Assembly (NCBI GenBank): GCA_036897095.1
Contig: JAYMSP010000088.1
Location: 23,445 to 87,444 of the forward strand
Source: Plantago elongata
Taxonomy: Eukaryota; Streptophyta; Magnoliopsida; Lamiales; Plantaginaceae
DNA length: 64,000 bases
Reading direction: 5' to 3'
Shown: in pieces, positions 1 to 10,670 of the stretch
Layout of the letters: each line of letters begins with the position of its first letter
Position numbering within the stretch: position 1 is the stretch's first letter
Notes under the pieces: model-generated
Databases searched by the model: none
Told to the model about the DNA's origin: nothing
The model's input: only the letters and a program-made list of their open reading frames with translations
Position numbers and translations under genes: made by a program

Positions 1-408
1 ATAATTAAATTATGAAAATTTTACTATTTATTATTTATTGTGTTTAAATATCATTTGAATAAATTTTGATTTATAGGGGCGAAATGAATAGTTTTTATTT
101 TGACTTGAGAATTTAATTTCATATGGGGACTTGAGTTGTAAATAATCATCAATCATCAATTACATTCAAGCCCATCATGTAGTTACGTGTTGTTTGGCCA
201 TTTCCAAAATTTGATATTTTGAACATGGGCAAAAATGACATTTTCAGGTTTAAATTCACTAAAAGTCAAATTTGTGGACTTCAATGTTATTGATTTATAT
301 CGATCAGGACTTTCATGTAATTGTTGATTTAAGTGGTAGACATCTGCAAGTTTGAATCTAATAGGGGGCCTATATGTAATTTTTCCTTAATACAATAATC
401 TTCACAGG
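1..408. other. AT-rich intergenic stretch
   Basis: No open frame, splice pattern or RNA gene could be recognised. The stretch is AT-rich and of low complexity. Confidence 0.5.
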
Positions 409-410
409 TA

Positions 411-681
411 TATCGTTCGTCCCATATCAAATGTTATGTTTTAATCGAATTTTTACGATCAACAAACTTCAACTTTAAGTATTTAACTAAGAGTTCTTAA
501 TTTTAAACCGTAACGTAAAATGTTCAATTAAATTATCATATTAAAAGGTTTGGAAGTAAAGTTTCATTATACAATTAATTGAGCATTTTGCATTTATAAA
601 TTATGATTAATTCATAATTAAAGTTAAAGTTAGTTGACTATAAAAAGTTAAAACAAGACATTTGATTTGTTACGAAGGAAG
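411..681. mobile_element. Stowaway-like MITE, degenerate
   Basis: The two ends form an imperfect terminal inverted repeat: the 24 nt at 411-434 pair with the complement of 658-681 at about 18 of 24 positions, sharing the core ATCAAATGT. Both ends are flanked by TA (409-410 and 682-683), the target duplication of Tc1/mariner-type Stowaway elements. The interior is AT-rich with no coding capacity. Confidence 0.55.
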
Positions 682-976
682 TAAGTGATTTTGCTTCATT
701 GGATTTGGTTGATGTCTTCCGATTGGACTCAGGGAAACTTGTACACGGACTTCACTTTGACTCATAAAAAGGACACCTAACGGGACGGTACCGAGAGAAC
801 TTTACAATTTTCAGTTAGCGACGTTATAAATTGCAATATTAACGCATGACTCGTTGAGTTACGATAGTATATTAACATGTGATTCTCTATGTTACAATAT
901 CATATTAACTCATATTGCATATCTTTTTCAAATACTTGGTGTCAAACGGTAATTTATCCATAAAAGGGTGGTTGTG

Positions 977-1496
977 TGTTGGGATCTTTTTTCCCAACAG
1001 TAATTTGGGATTCGAATTATTGAGCAATCTGTTCGCTGGAATGGCCTCCAAGGTCATCTTAGCACGAAATAGAGAAGTAAGGGAAGAAGCACTTACAAGA
1101 GAGAGAGGTTCTCGCAAGGTTGTCTCGCCTTTCAACGGTGGTTGCACGCTTTTCAACGGTAAAGAGTCTTCATTCATCATAAACATAATAAGCATGATTA
1201 GGGTTAAGCCCCAGGTCCTATTTATATTTGATACCTGGCATATAATTTAGGTATTCAAGATCTCTAAAAAATATGCTGAAATAATTAAAAGATCCTAATA
1301 AATCTACTCGCCTTATTATCTGGAAAGAATCAAGCAGTTTCTTCTTCTTCTTCTAGATCTCTGGCCAAACAAACACTCTTTAACCTAATAAACAGAATAT
1401 GGAAAATATATTGTATTTGGACTTATTTGACCTGCAGGTCCGCACTAGGATTGTAAGTCGGGAACGGGCCGAACTAGAATAAAACGAATCCCATCA
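977..1496 (-). repeat. LTR (3' LTR in element orientation)
   Basis: Direct-repeat partner of 3355-3875. The plus strand reads TGTTGGGATC... to ...CCCATCA. The copies share long identical stretches with scattered substitutions and small indels. Confidence 0.8.
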
Positions 1497-1509
1497 CTAC
1501 CGCCCCCTC
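1497..1509 (-). other. Polypurine tract of the LTR element
   Basis: Read on the minus strand this is GAGGGGGCGGTAG, directly abutting the LTR start TGATGGG. That is the expected position of the plus-strand primer for reverse transcription. Confidence 0.65.
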
Positions 1510-3340
1510 GAGATGAGACTTGTCCCCAAGTCTCTTCAGATTCTTCTCCATTGCTAGGCACGTCCTTGTCATTCCTCAGTGCGAATGGTCCCGCCCGCCC
1601 CTCTACGCGCCTAATTTCAATCTTGCACAAGTCTGTACCCTTGGTTTGGAAAGGTCATGTCCACCATGTACCATTGTCGCTTGAGCTAGCCCCTCCAATA
1701 TCAAATACTAGCACCACAAGTGGTTGGGGATGTTCAAGCTTAGCCAAACGCCTCTCCCTCCTAACACCCCATTCCAGGGACTTCCCATGACCCCCTGGAT
1801 CATGCCCCAAAACATAGTCCACCGGTACACGAGTATGTTCACGGACACATCTAGAACTCTCATGTTGGGTACCAATCAACCAAAGCAATATAGACACGTC
1901 ATCCTTACCCAGATCATAACAACTAAGCTCAAACACAGTAGTCATAATGGATTTACCTTGCACAATGATCGAGTTGGTTGGATCCTCAAGACCTGTAGAT
2001 ATCAGCCTTGTAGTTATAGTCCTTTGGATACCAACATTCCCGGTTCTTCTCCTCACATGGAGTTGTACCCTTCATGCACCCCTAGCCCTCAGTGTCTTTG
2101 TACAGCCTGATGCCGGCAGCTTATGTTTCTTCCTCTGCTCCTTATCCTTATGATTGGACTCAGCTACTTGATTTACATCTACTAAGTTCTAGAGTAGCAA
2201 TTGCACTCCACACCCAGCTGAGGTCTTACTTTTCCCAAACAGGAACACAGAGTACTCTCCCATCCTTGATGCTTCCATACAGCTTCCAGACCTACCATTC
2301 CCCCCCATGGACTATTCGACATCATTGTCCATGTTCTCTCTATCTTTGGGTGCATTGATAATAGTGTGTATCCTCGGATAAGGCTCAACAATGACAATCC
2401 TCTTGACCCCATCAATCTTAGAACATATATCAGTGCATACCAAAGATTGATGTCCACCTACTACTCCCATAAGATTCAACATGTCCTCTTCCATAGAACC
2501 ATGTCTCTCCTCACCACAAAACTCAATCTCTCTATTAACATCTAGACCTAAACCAGGATACTTATAAATTACGTGGTTCGAATCTAGAGTCACTTCTCCG
2601 GTGAGATTGATCGTTCCTTTCTCCAATGCTCGGTGTAACCTCCAAGCAAGTACCCCAGGGTCGTGTACCCAACGGACACCATCTGCATCGTCTTCACGCA
2701 CTGCCCAGACTCCCCAACTGCTGCCACTCACTGCTACGTGCTATGGTAGGTCTCACGCGCATCCACGCGCCATCCCCGGTGCTCACGCGCGGACACGCAC
2801 TTCACGCGCCAAGATGGCGCGTCGCCTCGGTCCCCTACTACACGCGTGTGATGCACGTGCCTTGGGGCGTCTTCTCGCACGCCCAGTTCGCACTCCGTGC
2901 TCTGCCCATCTCCTGATTCACTGGTCTGCTTCAGATCGTATGTCTGGTCCGGAACCAATGGCTTGACCAGCGGGCGGTTGAACCGATCGCGTTGGTTTGT
3001 CTTCTCCAATAGCCCCGTAAGGTTTTGGACGCCATGGGAGATGATTTCGAGCTCCAATCCGCCATTCTGGGGCTCCTCCTCACCGAATTGAGTCCTCCCT
3101 TCATCTCCTCTACTCCAGTCGACCACCTCCTCCTCCTCAGCTCCTCCTTCTCCACCCGAATTCAGCCCCATGGAAAGTGGCGAATTGGGTTTCTTTTCCA
3201 TCATGCCGCCGTCTCCCAGATCGAGATCCACTAATTCCGTCAGCAGTGCACCTCGAATCCGCCGGAGCTTCTTTTTGGTGCGCGGCTCTGCCTGTGACTC
3301 GCCGGCCTTGGCAACAGGCAGGGTCCCGGAGGAACAACCT

Positions 3341-3352
3341 GCTCTGATACCA
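3341..3352 (-). other. Primer-binding site, initiator tRNA-Met type
   Basis: The plus strand reads GCTCTGATACCA. The minus strand TGGTATCAGAGC is the standard plant tRNA-iMet primer-binding sequence, 2 nt from the LTR end. It fixes the element's orientation. Confidence 0.8.
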
Positions 3353-3354
3353 TG

Positions 3355-3875
3355 TGTTGGGATCTTTTTTCCCAACGGTAATTCGCGATACGATTTACTA
3401 AGCAATCCGTTCATTGGAACGGCCTCCAAGGTCATGTTGGCACGAAATAGAGAAGTAGGGGAAGAAGCACTTTCAAAAGAGAGGTTCTCGCAAGGTAGTC
3501 TCGCCTTTCGACGGTGGTTGCACGCTTTTCAACGGTAAAGAGTCTTCATTCATCATAAACATAAAAAACATGATTAGGGTTAAGCCCTAGGTCCTATTTA
3601 TACTTGATACCTGACAAATAATTTAAGTATTCAAGATCTCTAAAAGATATGCTGAAATAATTAAAAGATCCTAATAAATCTACTCGCCTTATTATCTAGA
3701 AAAATCTAGCAGTTGCCTTCTTCTTCTTCTTCTAGATCTCTGGCCAAACAAAGACCCTTTAACCTAATTAACAGAATTTGAAAAATATATGATATCTGGG
3801 CTTATTTGGCCTGCAAGTTCGCACTAGAATTGTAAGTCGGGAATGGACCAAACTGGAATAAAATGAATCCCATCA
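3355..3875 (-). repeat. LTR (5' LTR in element orientation)
   Basis: Direct-repeat partner of 977-1496, adjacent to the primer-binding site. Confidence 0.8.
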
Positions 3876-5289
3876 GCATGCATACTCCATGTTTTATTTT
3901 GTGAAATTCTAGTGAAATAATAGCTTAATCTATAATGTTGAAGTATTAAGTCCATGGACATCTTTATTAAAGTATTTTCATGTCGATTTACATTGTGATT
4001 ATATCCATAAATATCACTCCGTATTTTATTAAGAATGTACGTATACATACATCTCAACAAATGAAGTAAATAGTATACGAAGTATTTGATTTGAAGTAAC
4101 TATTTGAAGTTATATTTAACTTTTTTTTATTCCATCGGTTTGGATTCTTATTTTTAATCAAAAGATTTATAAATAAGTTACATATCAGTTGTTAATACAC
4201 TTCAACTTAATTTAATAAATCGGGATTCAAGTTAACTTTATCGTTTAAAAAAAAATTAACCACATAAGTTACACATGAGTTATTAGTACTTGTTATTCTT
4301 TCGTTGATATTATACATAAAGAAAGAAAACGTGTCCACTGAGCTAGCTGAACGTTTGTGTGCATCGACAGTGGGAGAAAAAATATAGTGGGAGAAATTAG
4401 GAGCGGGGATCAAGTTAAAAGCTGACTTTACTTTAGTGATACGATATGAAAGTTAGTTTCTTCTTTAGTGATACGACTTTGACATTTCATTGTGTTTCAT
4501 GTACTTCGTTCTCTTATTTCCAAAATCCTTTCTTAAAAGCAAATCTTTTGCCCCTTAGAGCAAAATCTTATGTTAGATGAAATATGTGTCTGTAAATTAA
4601 GACTTGTGACTTTGAAAAAGCAGGTGAATTTTATAAAAAAGCTGGTAACTTTCCCATTTCTAATGTCTTCGTATGATGGTATCCATTTTAGATTCTTCCT
4701 TAAGTTTATCTAGTGTCTTTCTTTTTGTTTTCATCTTTGCTTTTAACCTGTGTGCAAAAGAACAAACACTTGTACCAAAGATATTAGGTTTTATGTTTCC
4801 TTGGAGTGTTTAGTATAATCGATTCAATATTCATATGATGTGTCGCGATTCATCGGTCATATTATCACTTATCAATTACATATCGGTAAAATTGACCGAC
4901 CGGATATGTATTTTGATGCCTCACAAAGAAGACTAATTTAATTAGTAAGGATGCTTTGATTTAATATTTAAGAAGCCAAAGATAAGTGAGAGCACATGAA
5001 GTGATGATTAGAGATTATCATAATTAAATGTATAAACTATGTTCGATTAGATTTTTGTAATATCTTCGCTGTTGTCTATTGACCTGTCATGAGGAAGGAA
5101 TAAACTGTTTATTATAGCATGTTGACAGTTAGCCTGTTCTTTTTCATGCAGGGCGCAGTCAAAGTGCTCGTAGGACGAGCCGGGATTTTCTATAAACCAA
5201 AAAAGAAAAGGTAATAGCTAGGTAGGGTAGAACTTAATCATGTAGTAAAATATAAAATTGAGCGAGAAATATTTTTATTAAAATATATA
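3876..5289. other. Intergenic, no gene seen
   Basis: AT-rich sequence. The only open frames are short, unconserved in appearance and lack splice context. Confidence 0.5.
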
Positions 5290-5529
5290 CTCTCTCCGTC
5301 TCGATTTAGAAGTTACACGGGATCGACACAAAATTTAAGAAAAAAATGATAAATTAATAAATGAGGTAATAAATTATGAATGTGATTGAATAAAGTAGGA
5401 AAAATAGTGAATAAAGTATGAGAAATAATGTGTAAAGTATGAGAGAGAATTTCTATTTAAAGAAACGAGATTTCTAATTCGAAACAGTCTAAAATAAAAA
5501 ATGAAAATTTTAAATCGAAACGAATGAAG
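5290..5529. mobile_element. Stowaway-like MITE
   Basis: A 240-bp element. The left end is CTCTCTCCGTCTCGATTTAG and the complement of the right end begins CTTCATTCGTTTCGATTTAA. TA lies on both sides (5288-5289, 5530-5531). The ends resemble the plant Stowaway consensus CTCCCTCCGT. There is no coding capacity. Confidence 0.75.
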
Positions 5530-5593
5530 TAGATGTTATGATAAATTATAATGGACTATATTATTAGTAAAACCAACCATCATAGATAAACCT

Positions 5594-5745
5594 TGCATGC
5601 ATCTAAATTATCGATTATACACAATATGTATGCTTAAATGTTTTTTCATATTAAAAAAATATAACAAACCCTGCATGCATCTAAATTATCGATTATACAC
5701 AATATGTATGCTTAAATGTTTTTTCATATTAAAAAAATATAACAA
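5594..5745. repeat. 78-bp tandem duplication
   Basis: Two head-to-tail copies starting TGCATGCATC at 5594 and 5672. They are identical for 74 nt by eye. The period is a multiple of three, so a short frame runs through both copies, but nothing else supports coding. Confidence 0.9.
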
Positions 5746-5865
5746 CATGTACATTTTAATTAATAATTATTTTTCTTTTGTAATATAAACGATTATAATA
5801 TAATCTACTTGGTGATAGTTTCTCAAGAGAAATGTTATGCATGAATAACGCATATATTATCAAAT

Positions 5866-6096
5866 AGCAAATCTCTTAAGAGACGGTTCTTTGATAATTT
5901 ATCTAGATACGGACTTATATTATTAAAAAAATCAACGATATTACCAATAAAAAAATATAGGTTTTCAGCGTTCGAGTTTTTTCATATTACAAAAATATTT
6001 TTTTTGTTAACAATATAAACATTTTAATAAGTAATATGGGTGATTTTATTGAAAACATAGTCCATTTTTCGATAGGGACCGTCTCTCATGATACTT
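5866..6096. repeat. Small foldback element with GAGACGGT arms
   Basis: The left arm has TCTTAAGAGACGGTTCTTTG (near 5874) and the complement of the right arm has ATGAGAGACGGTCCCTAT (near 6074-6091), giving an imperfect inverted repeat about 200 bp apart. The same GAGACGG core recurs near 49470, with an inverted relative near 9410. Confidence 0.45.
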
Positions 6097-6239
6097 TATA
6101 ATTATCGAAATAAAACATTATTTCATTTGCACTGAATGCAATATTCCTTGATTCATTTAGTGTTTTACAGTTGTATGTCATTAAAAAAAAAAGTAAGCAT
6201 ATTATGAGGTAAGACTTTTATATATATTACAAAATCTAG

Positions 6240-8340
6240 TTTTAATGTAAAAACCGGTCAAATTGGACCAGGCACGCGTTTTTTGGATAATTGCACCGGA
6301 CCGGTTTGTCTATATAAGGACCAATGTGCTGGAGAAATACAAAAACATGCTACTATGTGTTTCTCTCTCAAATTCATCATTCAATTCCGTTTCTACTCTC
6401 GGAATTTCCGGATATTGCACGTTCCCACCACATCTCCACTAGGTTTCAACTTACTACCTTCGAGGGGGATTAATCAGGTAAAATCCACCACGATTTTGTA
6501 TGTTTTTGTGTGTATTTTCGTGTTTTATGCATTTTTTTGTGTTTGTTTCATGATTTTCAATTTAGTTCTCATGATTTGGTGTTTAAAACTTACATTTCTA
6601 GTTGTTAAGATGTTCAAAACTTCAAATCCAGAACGTAGAATAAGCTAGCTCGTCAAATCTGAACAATATTCCCGAAAATTTGTTTAGATATGAAAAATAT
6701 ATCATATTTGAACACCAAACTGGTGCGTACCTTAATGTTTTAGCTACCATTGTTATGGTTTTTAGCTCTTGTTGCATTTTTCTGCGTTTTTATAGTTTTA
6801 AGATGCATTGTTATATACTTACGAGTCACCGTTATAGTTTTAAGTATCGATATTATTGATTTCAGCTTGTTTGTGCATGTCATGATTTTTTTATCCAGTT
6901 TTCATGATTTCATGTTTAAAACTTTCCAATCCAGTTGTTATAGTGTTCAAATCCACAAATCCATAATGATGAAGTAGCTAGCTCATCAGATCTATAAATT
7001 ATTACCGAAAATATGTTGAGATCTGAAAAAATATATAAGATATGCATAGAAAATAAGTATGTACCTTACTGTTTTAACAAACATTGTTATGGTTTTATCT
7101 TGTATTGTATTTTTCTGCTTTGTTATAGTTGTAAAATGTGTTGTTATATTTGTACGAGTTAGTGTTATAGTTTTTAAACATAAATATTATTGTGTTTAGC
7201 TTGTGTTCCATGTTATGCTTATTAAAGTTATTAAAATGTATTTTTATAATTTTAAGAGATATTGTTATATTTTAAGAATCAATGTTATTGTTTTAAATTC
7301 TGTTGAATGTTTTTGTCATGTTATGATTAAAGTGGCACTAATATAGTTCTAACAAACATTGTTATTGCTTTAGGTGTCAATGTTATTGTTTTTATCTTGT
7401 GTGGTGTTTTTCTGGTTTGCTTACTGATTTTAAATTGTGTTGTATTTTTCTATTTTGTTTTAATTTTAAGAGGTATTATTATAGTTTGAAAAAACAACAT
7501 TATTGTTTTAAACATCAAATTTTATTGTTTTTAGCTGTGTTGCGTGTTACAACTTTGTTATTGTTATAAGAGGCATCGTTATTGTTTTAGGTATTAACAT
7601 TATTGTTTTTAGCATGTGCGTTCATGTTTTGTTATAGTTTTAATATGTGTTGTTATTGTTTTAAGCATGAATGTTATTCTTTTTTTTAGCTTATGGGCAT
7701 GTTTCTACTATGTTATTGTTTTAAGCACGAAGGTGATTGTTTTAATAGTAAGCGTTATTGTTTTAATTCAGTTAGTGAATGTTTTAAGCAGGTGGTGATG
7801 ATGAAATTGAATTTGATTATAGGTCTCTCACATGTGCAACTATCGTATTGAAGTAAGCAACAAAAAAAGGAGGTTGAAGATCACCAATTCAATTTGTATA
7901 TATTTGCATAAAAATAATACCGAATCAACGTATATTGTAATATCTTTTGTATGGGAATAGAAGTTTTAATTTTAAACCTTTAGATGACAAAATGTTTCAA
8001 TTGTGTAATAATTAACTGATTGTTGCAAGTAGATTATTTTAAACTTGTTTATTAATATTTTAATGGCACACATGAAACTTTTAAACTTGTTAAATAGTGG
8101 TTTATTGATATTAGAGTGTCACTTAAAATTATAACAAGTCATCTTAAAACTATTATGTAGGTCCTTAAAACTATCATATCAACCTTTAAAATTTTCACAA
8201 AAGAGGTTAAAAAGTGTAATTGCAACATACAATATTGTTGCATTAAAACCATAACACCATATTTTAAAATATTAACAAAATACATTAAAACGATAACCGC
8301 AACTTTCGATGCTAACAACGTAAAATCATAATATAAAAAT
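6240..8340. repeat. Low-complexity array A with inverted right half
   Basis: A leader with a TATA-like TCTATATAAGG (about 6308-6318) is followed by many diverged copies of a TGTTATTGTTTTAAG-type motif in the plus sense (about 6740-7790). From about 8100 to 8330 related motifs appear in the complementary sense (TTAAAAC.ATAAC). The layout resembles a large non-autonomous foldback transposon. Open frames inside (6283-6648, 6750-6977, 7616-7798) are byproducts of the repeat. Confidence 0.5.
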
Positions 8341-9700
8341 GTTTATCTCAATGATTTTTTTCAAAAAACTCGACGGGTCAGACCGCTAAAACTCAAAAAA
8401 TAATTGAAAAAAAAAAAACTAAAAACCATGACTTCCCCATATTTTAAGAAAATCTTACATTTTTCAAAACTTTAACTTAAAAAAATATAAGATATCCAAT
8501 AAAAACTCAAATATTTATAGAAAGACACTATATATAAATTATATCGAGACCGATCCATATTATAAAGAAAATATCAATATTAAATAAAGCGTTCATGCTT
8601 CTATCTAATTCAATTATCTGTAATTTGCAAAATACTTAATGATGAGAACATAATCATTCTAATTAACAATATGTATAATTTTATTAAGAATACAAATCCT
8701 AACTCAGATAAGTTATAATTATGACGTTCCGAATTTAACCTCTCGCATTTCATTTTAAATTATCCTAATCTCAACTTCACAAAGTAAAATACATCTCATA
8801 CTTTATTCACTCTCTCATATTTTATCAACATCTCCTACATAACTCAACATATTGCATACTACTTTATTATCATTTCTACTATTTTATTCACTTTTTAAAC
8901 TTTGATTTGAAATTGATGGTCTGGTACAATTAGACTTTGTTCTGTTTAACTCAAAATTCATTCAGTCAGTTCAATTTCATTTAGTTCGTACAATTTTATT
9001 TAGTTGTATTTTATATTACATTCCAGTTCAGTTCATATCAAATCATTTTAAAAAATTAAAGTTGAAGATAATAAATAATAGTTTGGAGTATGATTTGAAT
9101 GAAAAAAGTCATTTTAATGTAATTTGAATGAGTTCGAATCTGAAAGTCATTAAATAATTACCCACTAGAAAATGCAAGGTAAAAAAGTTAACGTCGGAAC
9201 CTAGGCTACAGTAGAGTTGAACATCTACCGGGTGAATTACAAGAAGCACGCTTTGTTACATTCTGACGACAGAATCAAACAAAAGTAAAGTTCCCTAATT
9301 TATATTCCCAACCTGCTAAATGCTAATCAACTGATGCAATTCAGAGATTCCCTCCACTATTTTACCGCAAGACTCTTTAATTTACATCTACAGAGTATTC
9401 TTCTGAGAAACGGTCTCTTGCAAAATGGTCTCGTTTATTGGTACTTAGACTCGGTCACCTTTTTTTGATTAAGAAGCAAGCAAGCAACTGTAAATTAAAA
9501 TTACAGGAGAGGAGAGGAGACAACGTACGGAAGAATAAAAGGCAGTACCAGCAAGCAAAGCACAATATACAAAGGAAAGGAAAGGAAAGGAAAGGAAGAA
9601 AGAAAGGAACTTGTTTTCTTTCCTTTAAAATTTTAGCTGAGCTAACATTTCCTTTCTGGTTCAGTTTTAATTTGTAGTGACCAGAAAAAAACAAACCGGC
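8341..9700. other. Intergenic, no gene seen
   Basis: AT-rich with a short (GGAAA)n tract at about 9575-9600 and a GAGAAACGGTCTC motif near 9408. The open frames at 9438-9694 on both strands arise from the purine-rich tract and are not supported. Confidence 0.5.
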
Positions 9701-10670
9701 AAATTGTTTTCTTCTCTCTTTTCCTTTCAGAAAACATCACACCTAACACTCATTAATTCTTCCTAGTAGTATTTCAAAACAATTTCTCTCTTCTTCTCAC
9801 AATCGCCATTTCTCGATCGGTTTTCATTCACAGAATTGCCTTCTCCGATCATCGACTGTTTCACTTGCTGTGTTATTTCGATGATGTAAATGTATCTGAC
9901 TCATGTTTCGTGAACTGATTTTGAATCTCCAGTGAGGTGAGATCTGAAGAAAACTCAATTGCAATTGTTTGTTTGTGACGTTTTGTTAATGTGATTGAAC
10001 TGAAGGATTTTTTCCTTGTACTGCAATTTTATTTTGCGATTGAATTGATCTGTACTGTCGGTGACGTTTTTTAGGCTTATTTGTGTTTGGATGGATTCTG
10101 ATAATTGTTGCAATAATTGTGCCTGCCTAGTTATTAATTGCACTTGATGTTTTGTCTGTCGCTACCATAGTTAATGGCATTGCCTTAGCATTCGTGACAT
10201 TTGGATTATTTTCCAAATCTATAGGCCTTTATTGCTCTCGATCCTTTCTAGACACTTTTTTCAACACATGGTGATTACTAGTAGTGTAGGACTACTACTG
10301 CTAGACTAACTGTATTGTTTGTTTGAGTTAATGTTCAAGAGTAGATGAACTTAAAATCATTTCAATCCAGTTCAGCTTAGTTTCAGTCCAGTCCAGTTCA
10401 ATAAATCTAATAAATCTCAGTTGAAGAAGAGAACACAACCTCAGTTGGATAATATACTGGAGAATTCATGATATGTCCTGTAAATGATTTAAGCACCATT
10501 GAGTCACATTGTTTGTGTTTGCTAATGGTTATATGTATCATTTGATGCTAACCCATTGTTTACTCCACAGACTACTTCAATTTGCATTATATGGTGGTCC
10601 GGCTTCTTAATACTGGATTTTGAGAAACTAGTGTTTTGGCCTTGCGTTGTTTCAAACAAAACAGGTTGAA
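9701..10670 (+). promoter_or_regulatory. Probable promoter, leader and 5'UTR intron of the SFH gene
   Basis: A pyrimidine-rich leader-like stretch (about 9710-9830) precedes the first coding microexon. The acceptor AAAACAG ends at 10664, just before the start codon, so the leader is probably spliced. The transcription start cannot be fixed from sequence. Confidence 0.4.

Larger units (their letters stand above)
977..3875 (-). mobile_element. Non-autonomous LTR retrotransposon
   Basis: Two direct repeats of about 520 bp (977-1496 and 3355-3875) enclose about 1.86 kb. On the minus strand the order is LTR (TGATGGG...CCAACA), a primer-binding site TGGTATCAGAGC complementary to initiator tRNA-Met (3341-3352), an interior, a polypurine tract (1497-1509) and the second LTR. 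The interior has open minus-strand frames (3435-2734, 2731-2312, 2056-1655), none with recognisable protease, integrase, reverse transcriptase or RNase H motifs. The 3435-2734 frame is acidic and glycine/glutamate-rich and starts inside the LTR. The element therefore probably depends on proteins from a relative. No clear 5-bp target duplication is visible (left flank GGTTG or TTGTG, right flank GCATG), which suggests age or rearrangement. TRIM/LARD-like is the best size class. The superfamily is undetermined. Confidence 0.8.

Noticed and set aside
5597-5788. Frame with a duplicated 26-residue segment
   Set aside because: Fully explained by the 78-bp DNA duplication in non-coding sequence.
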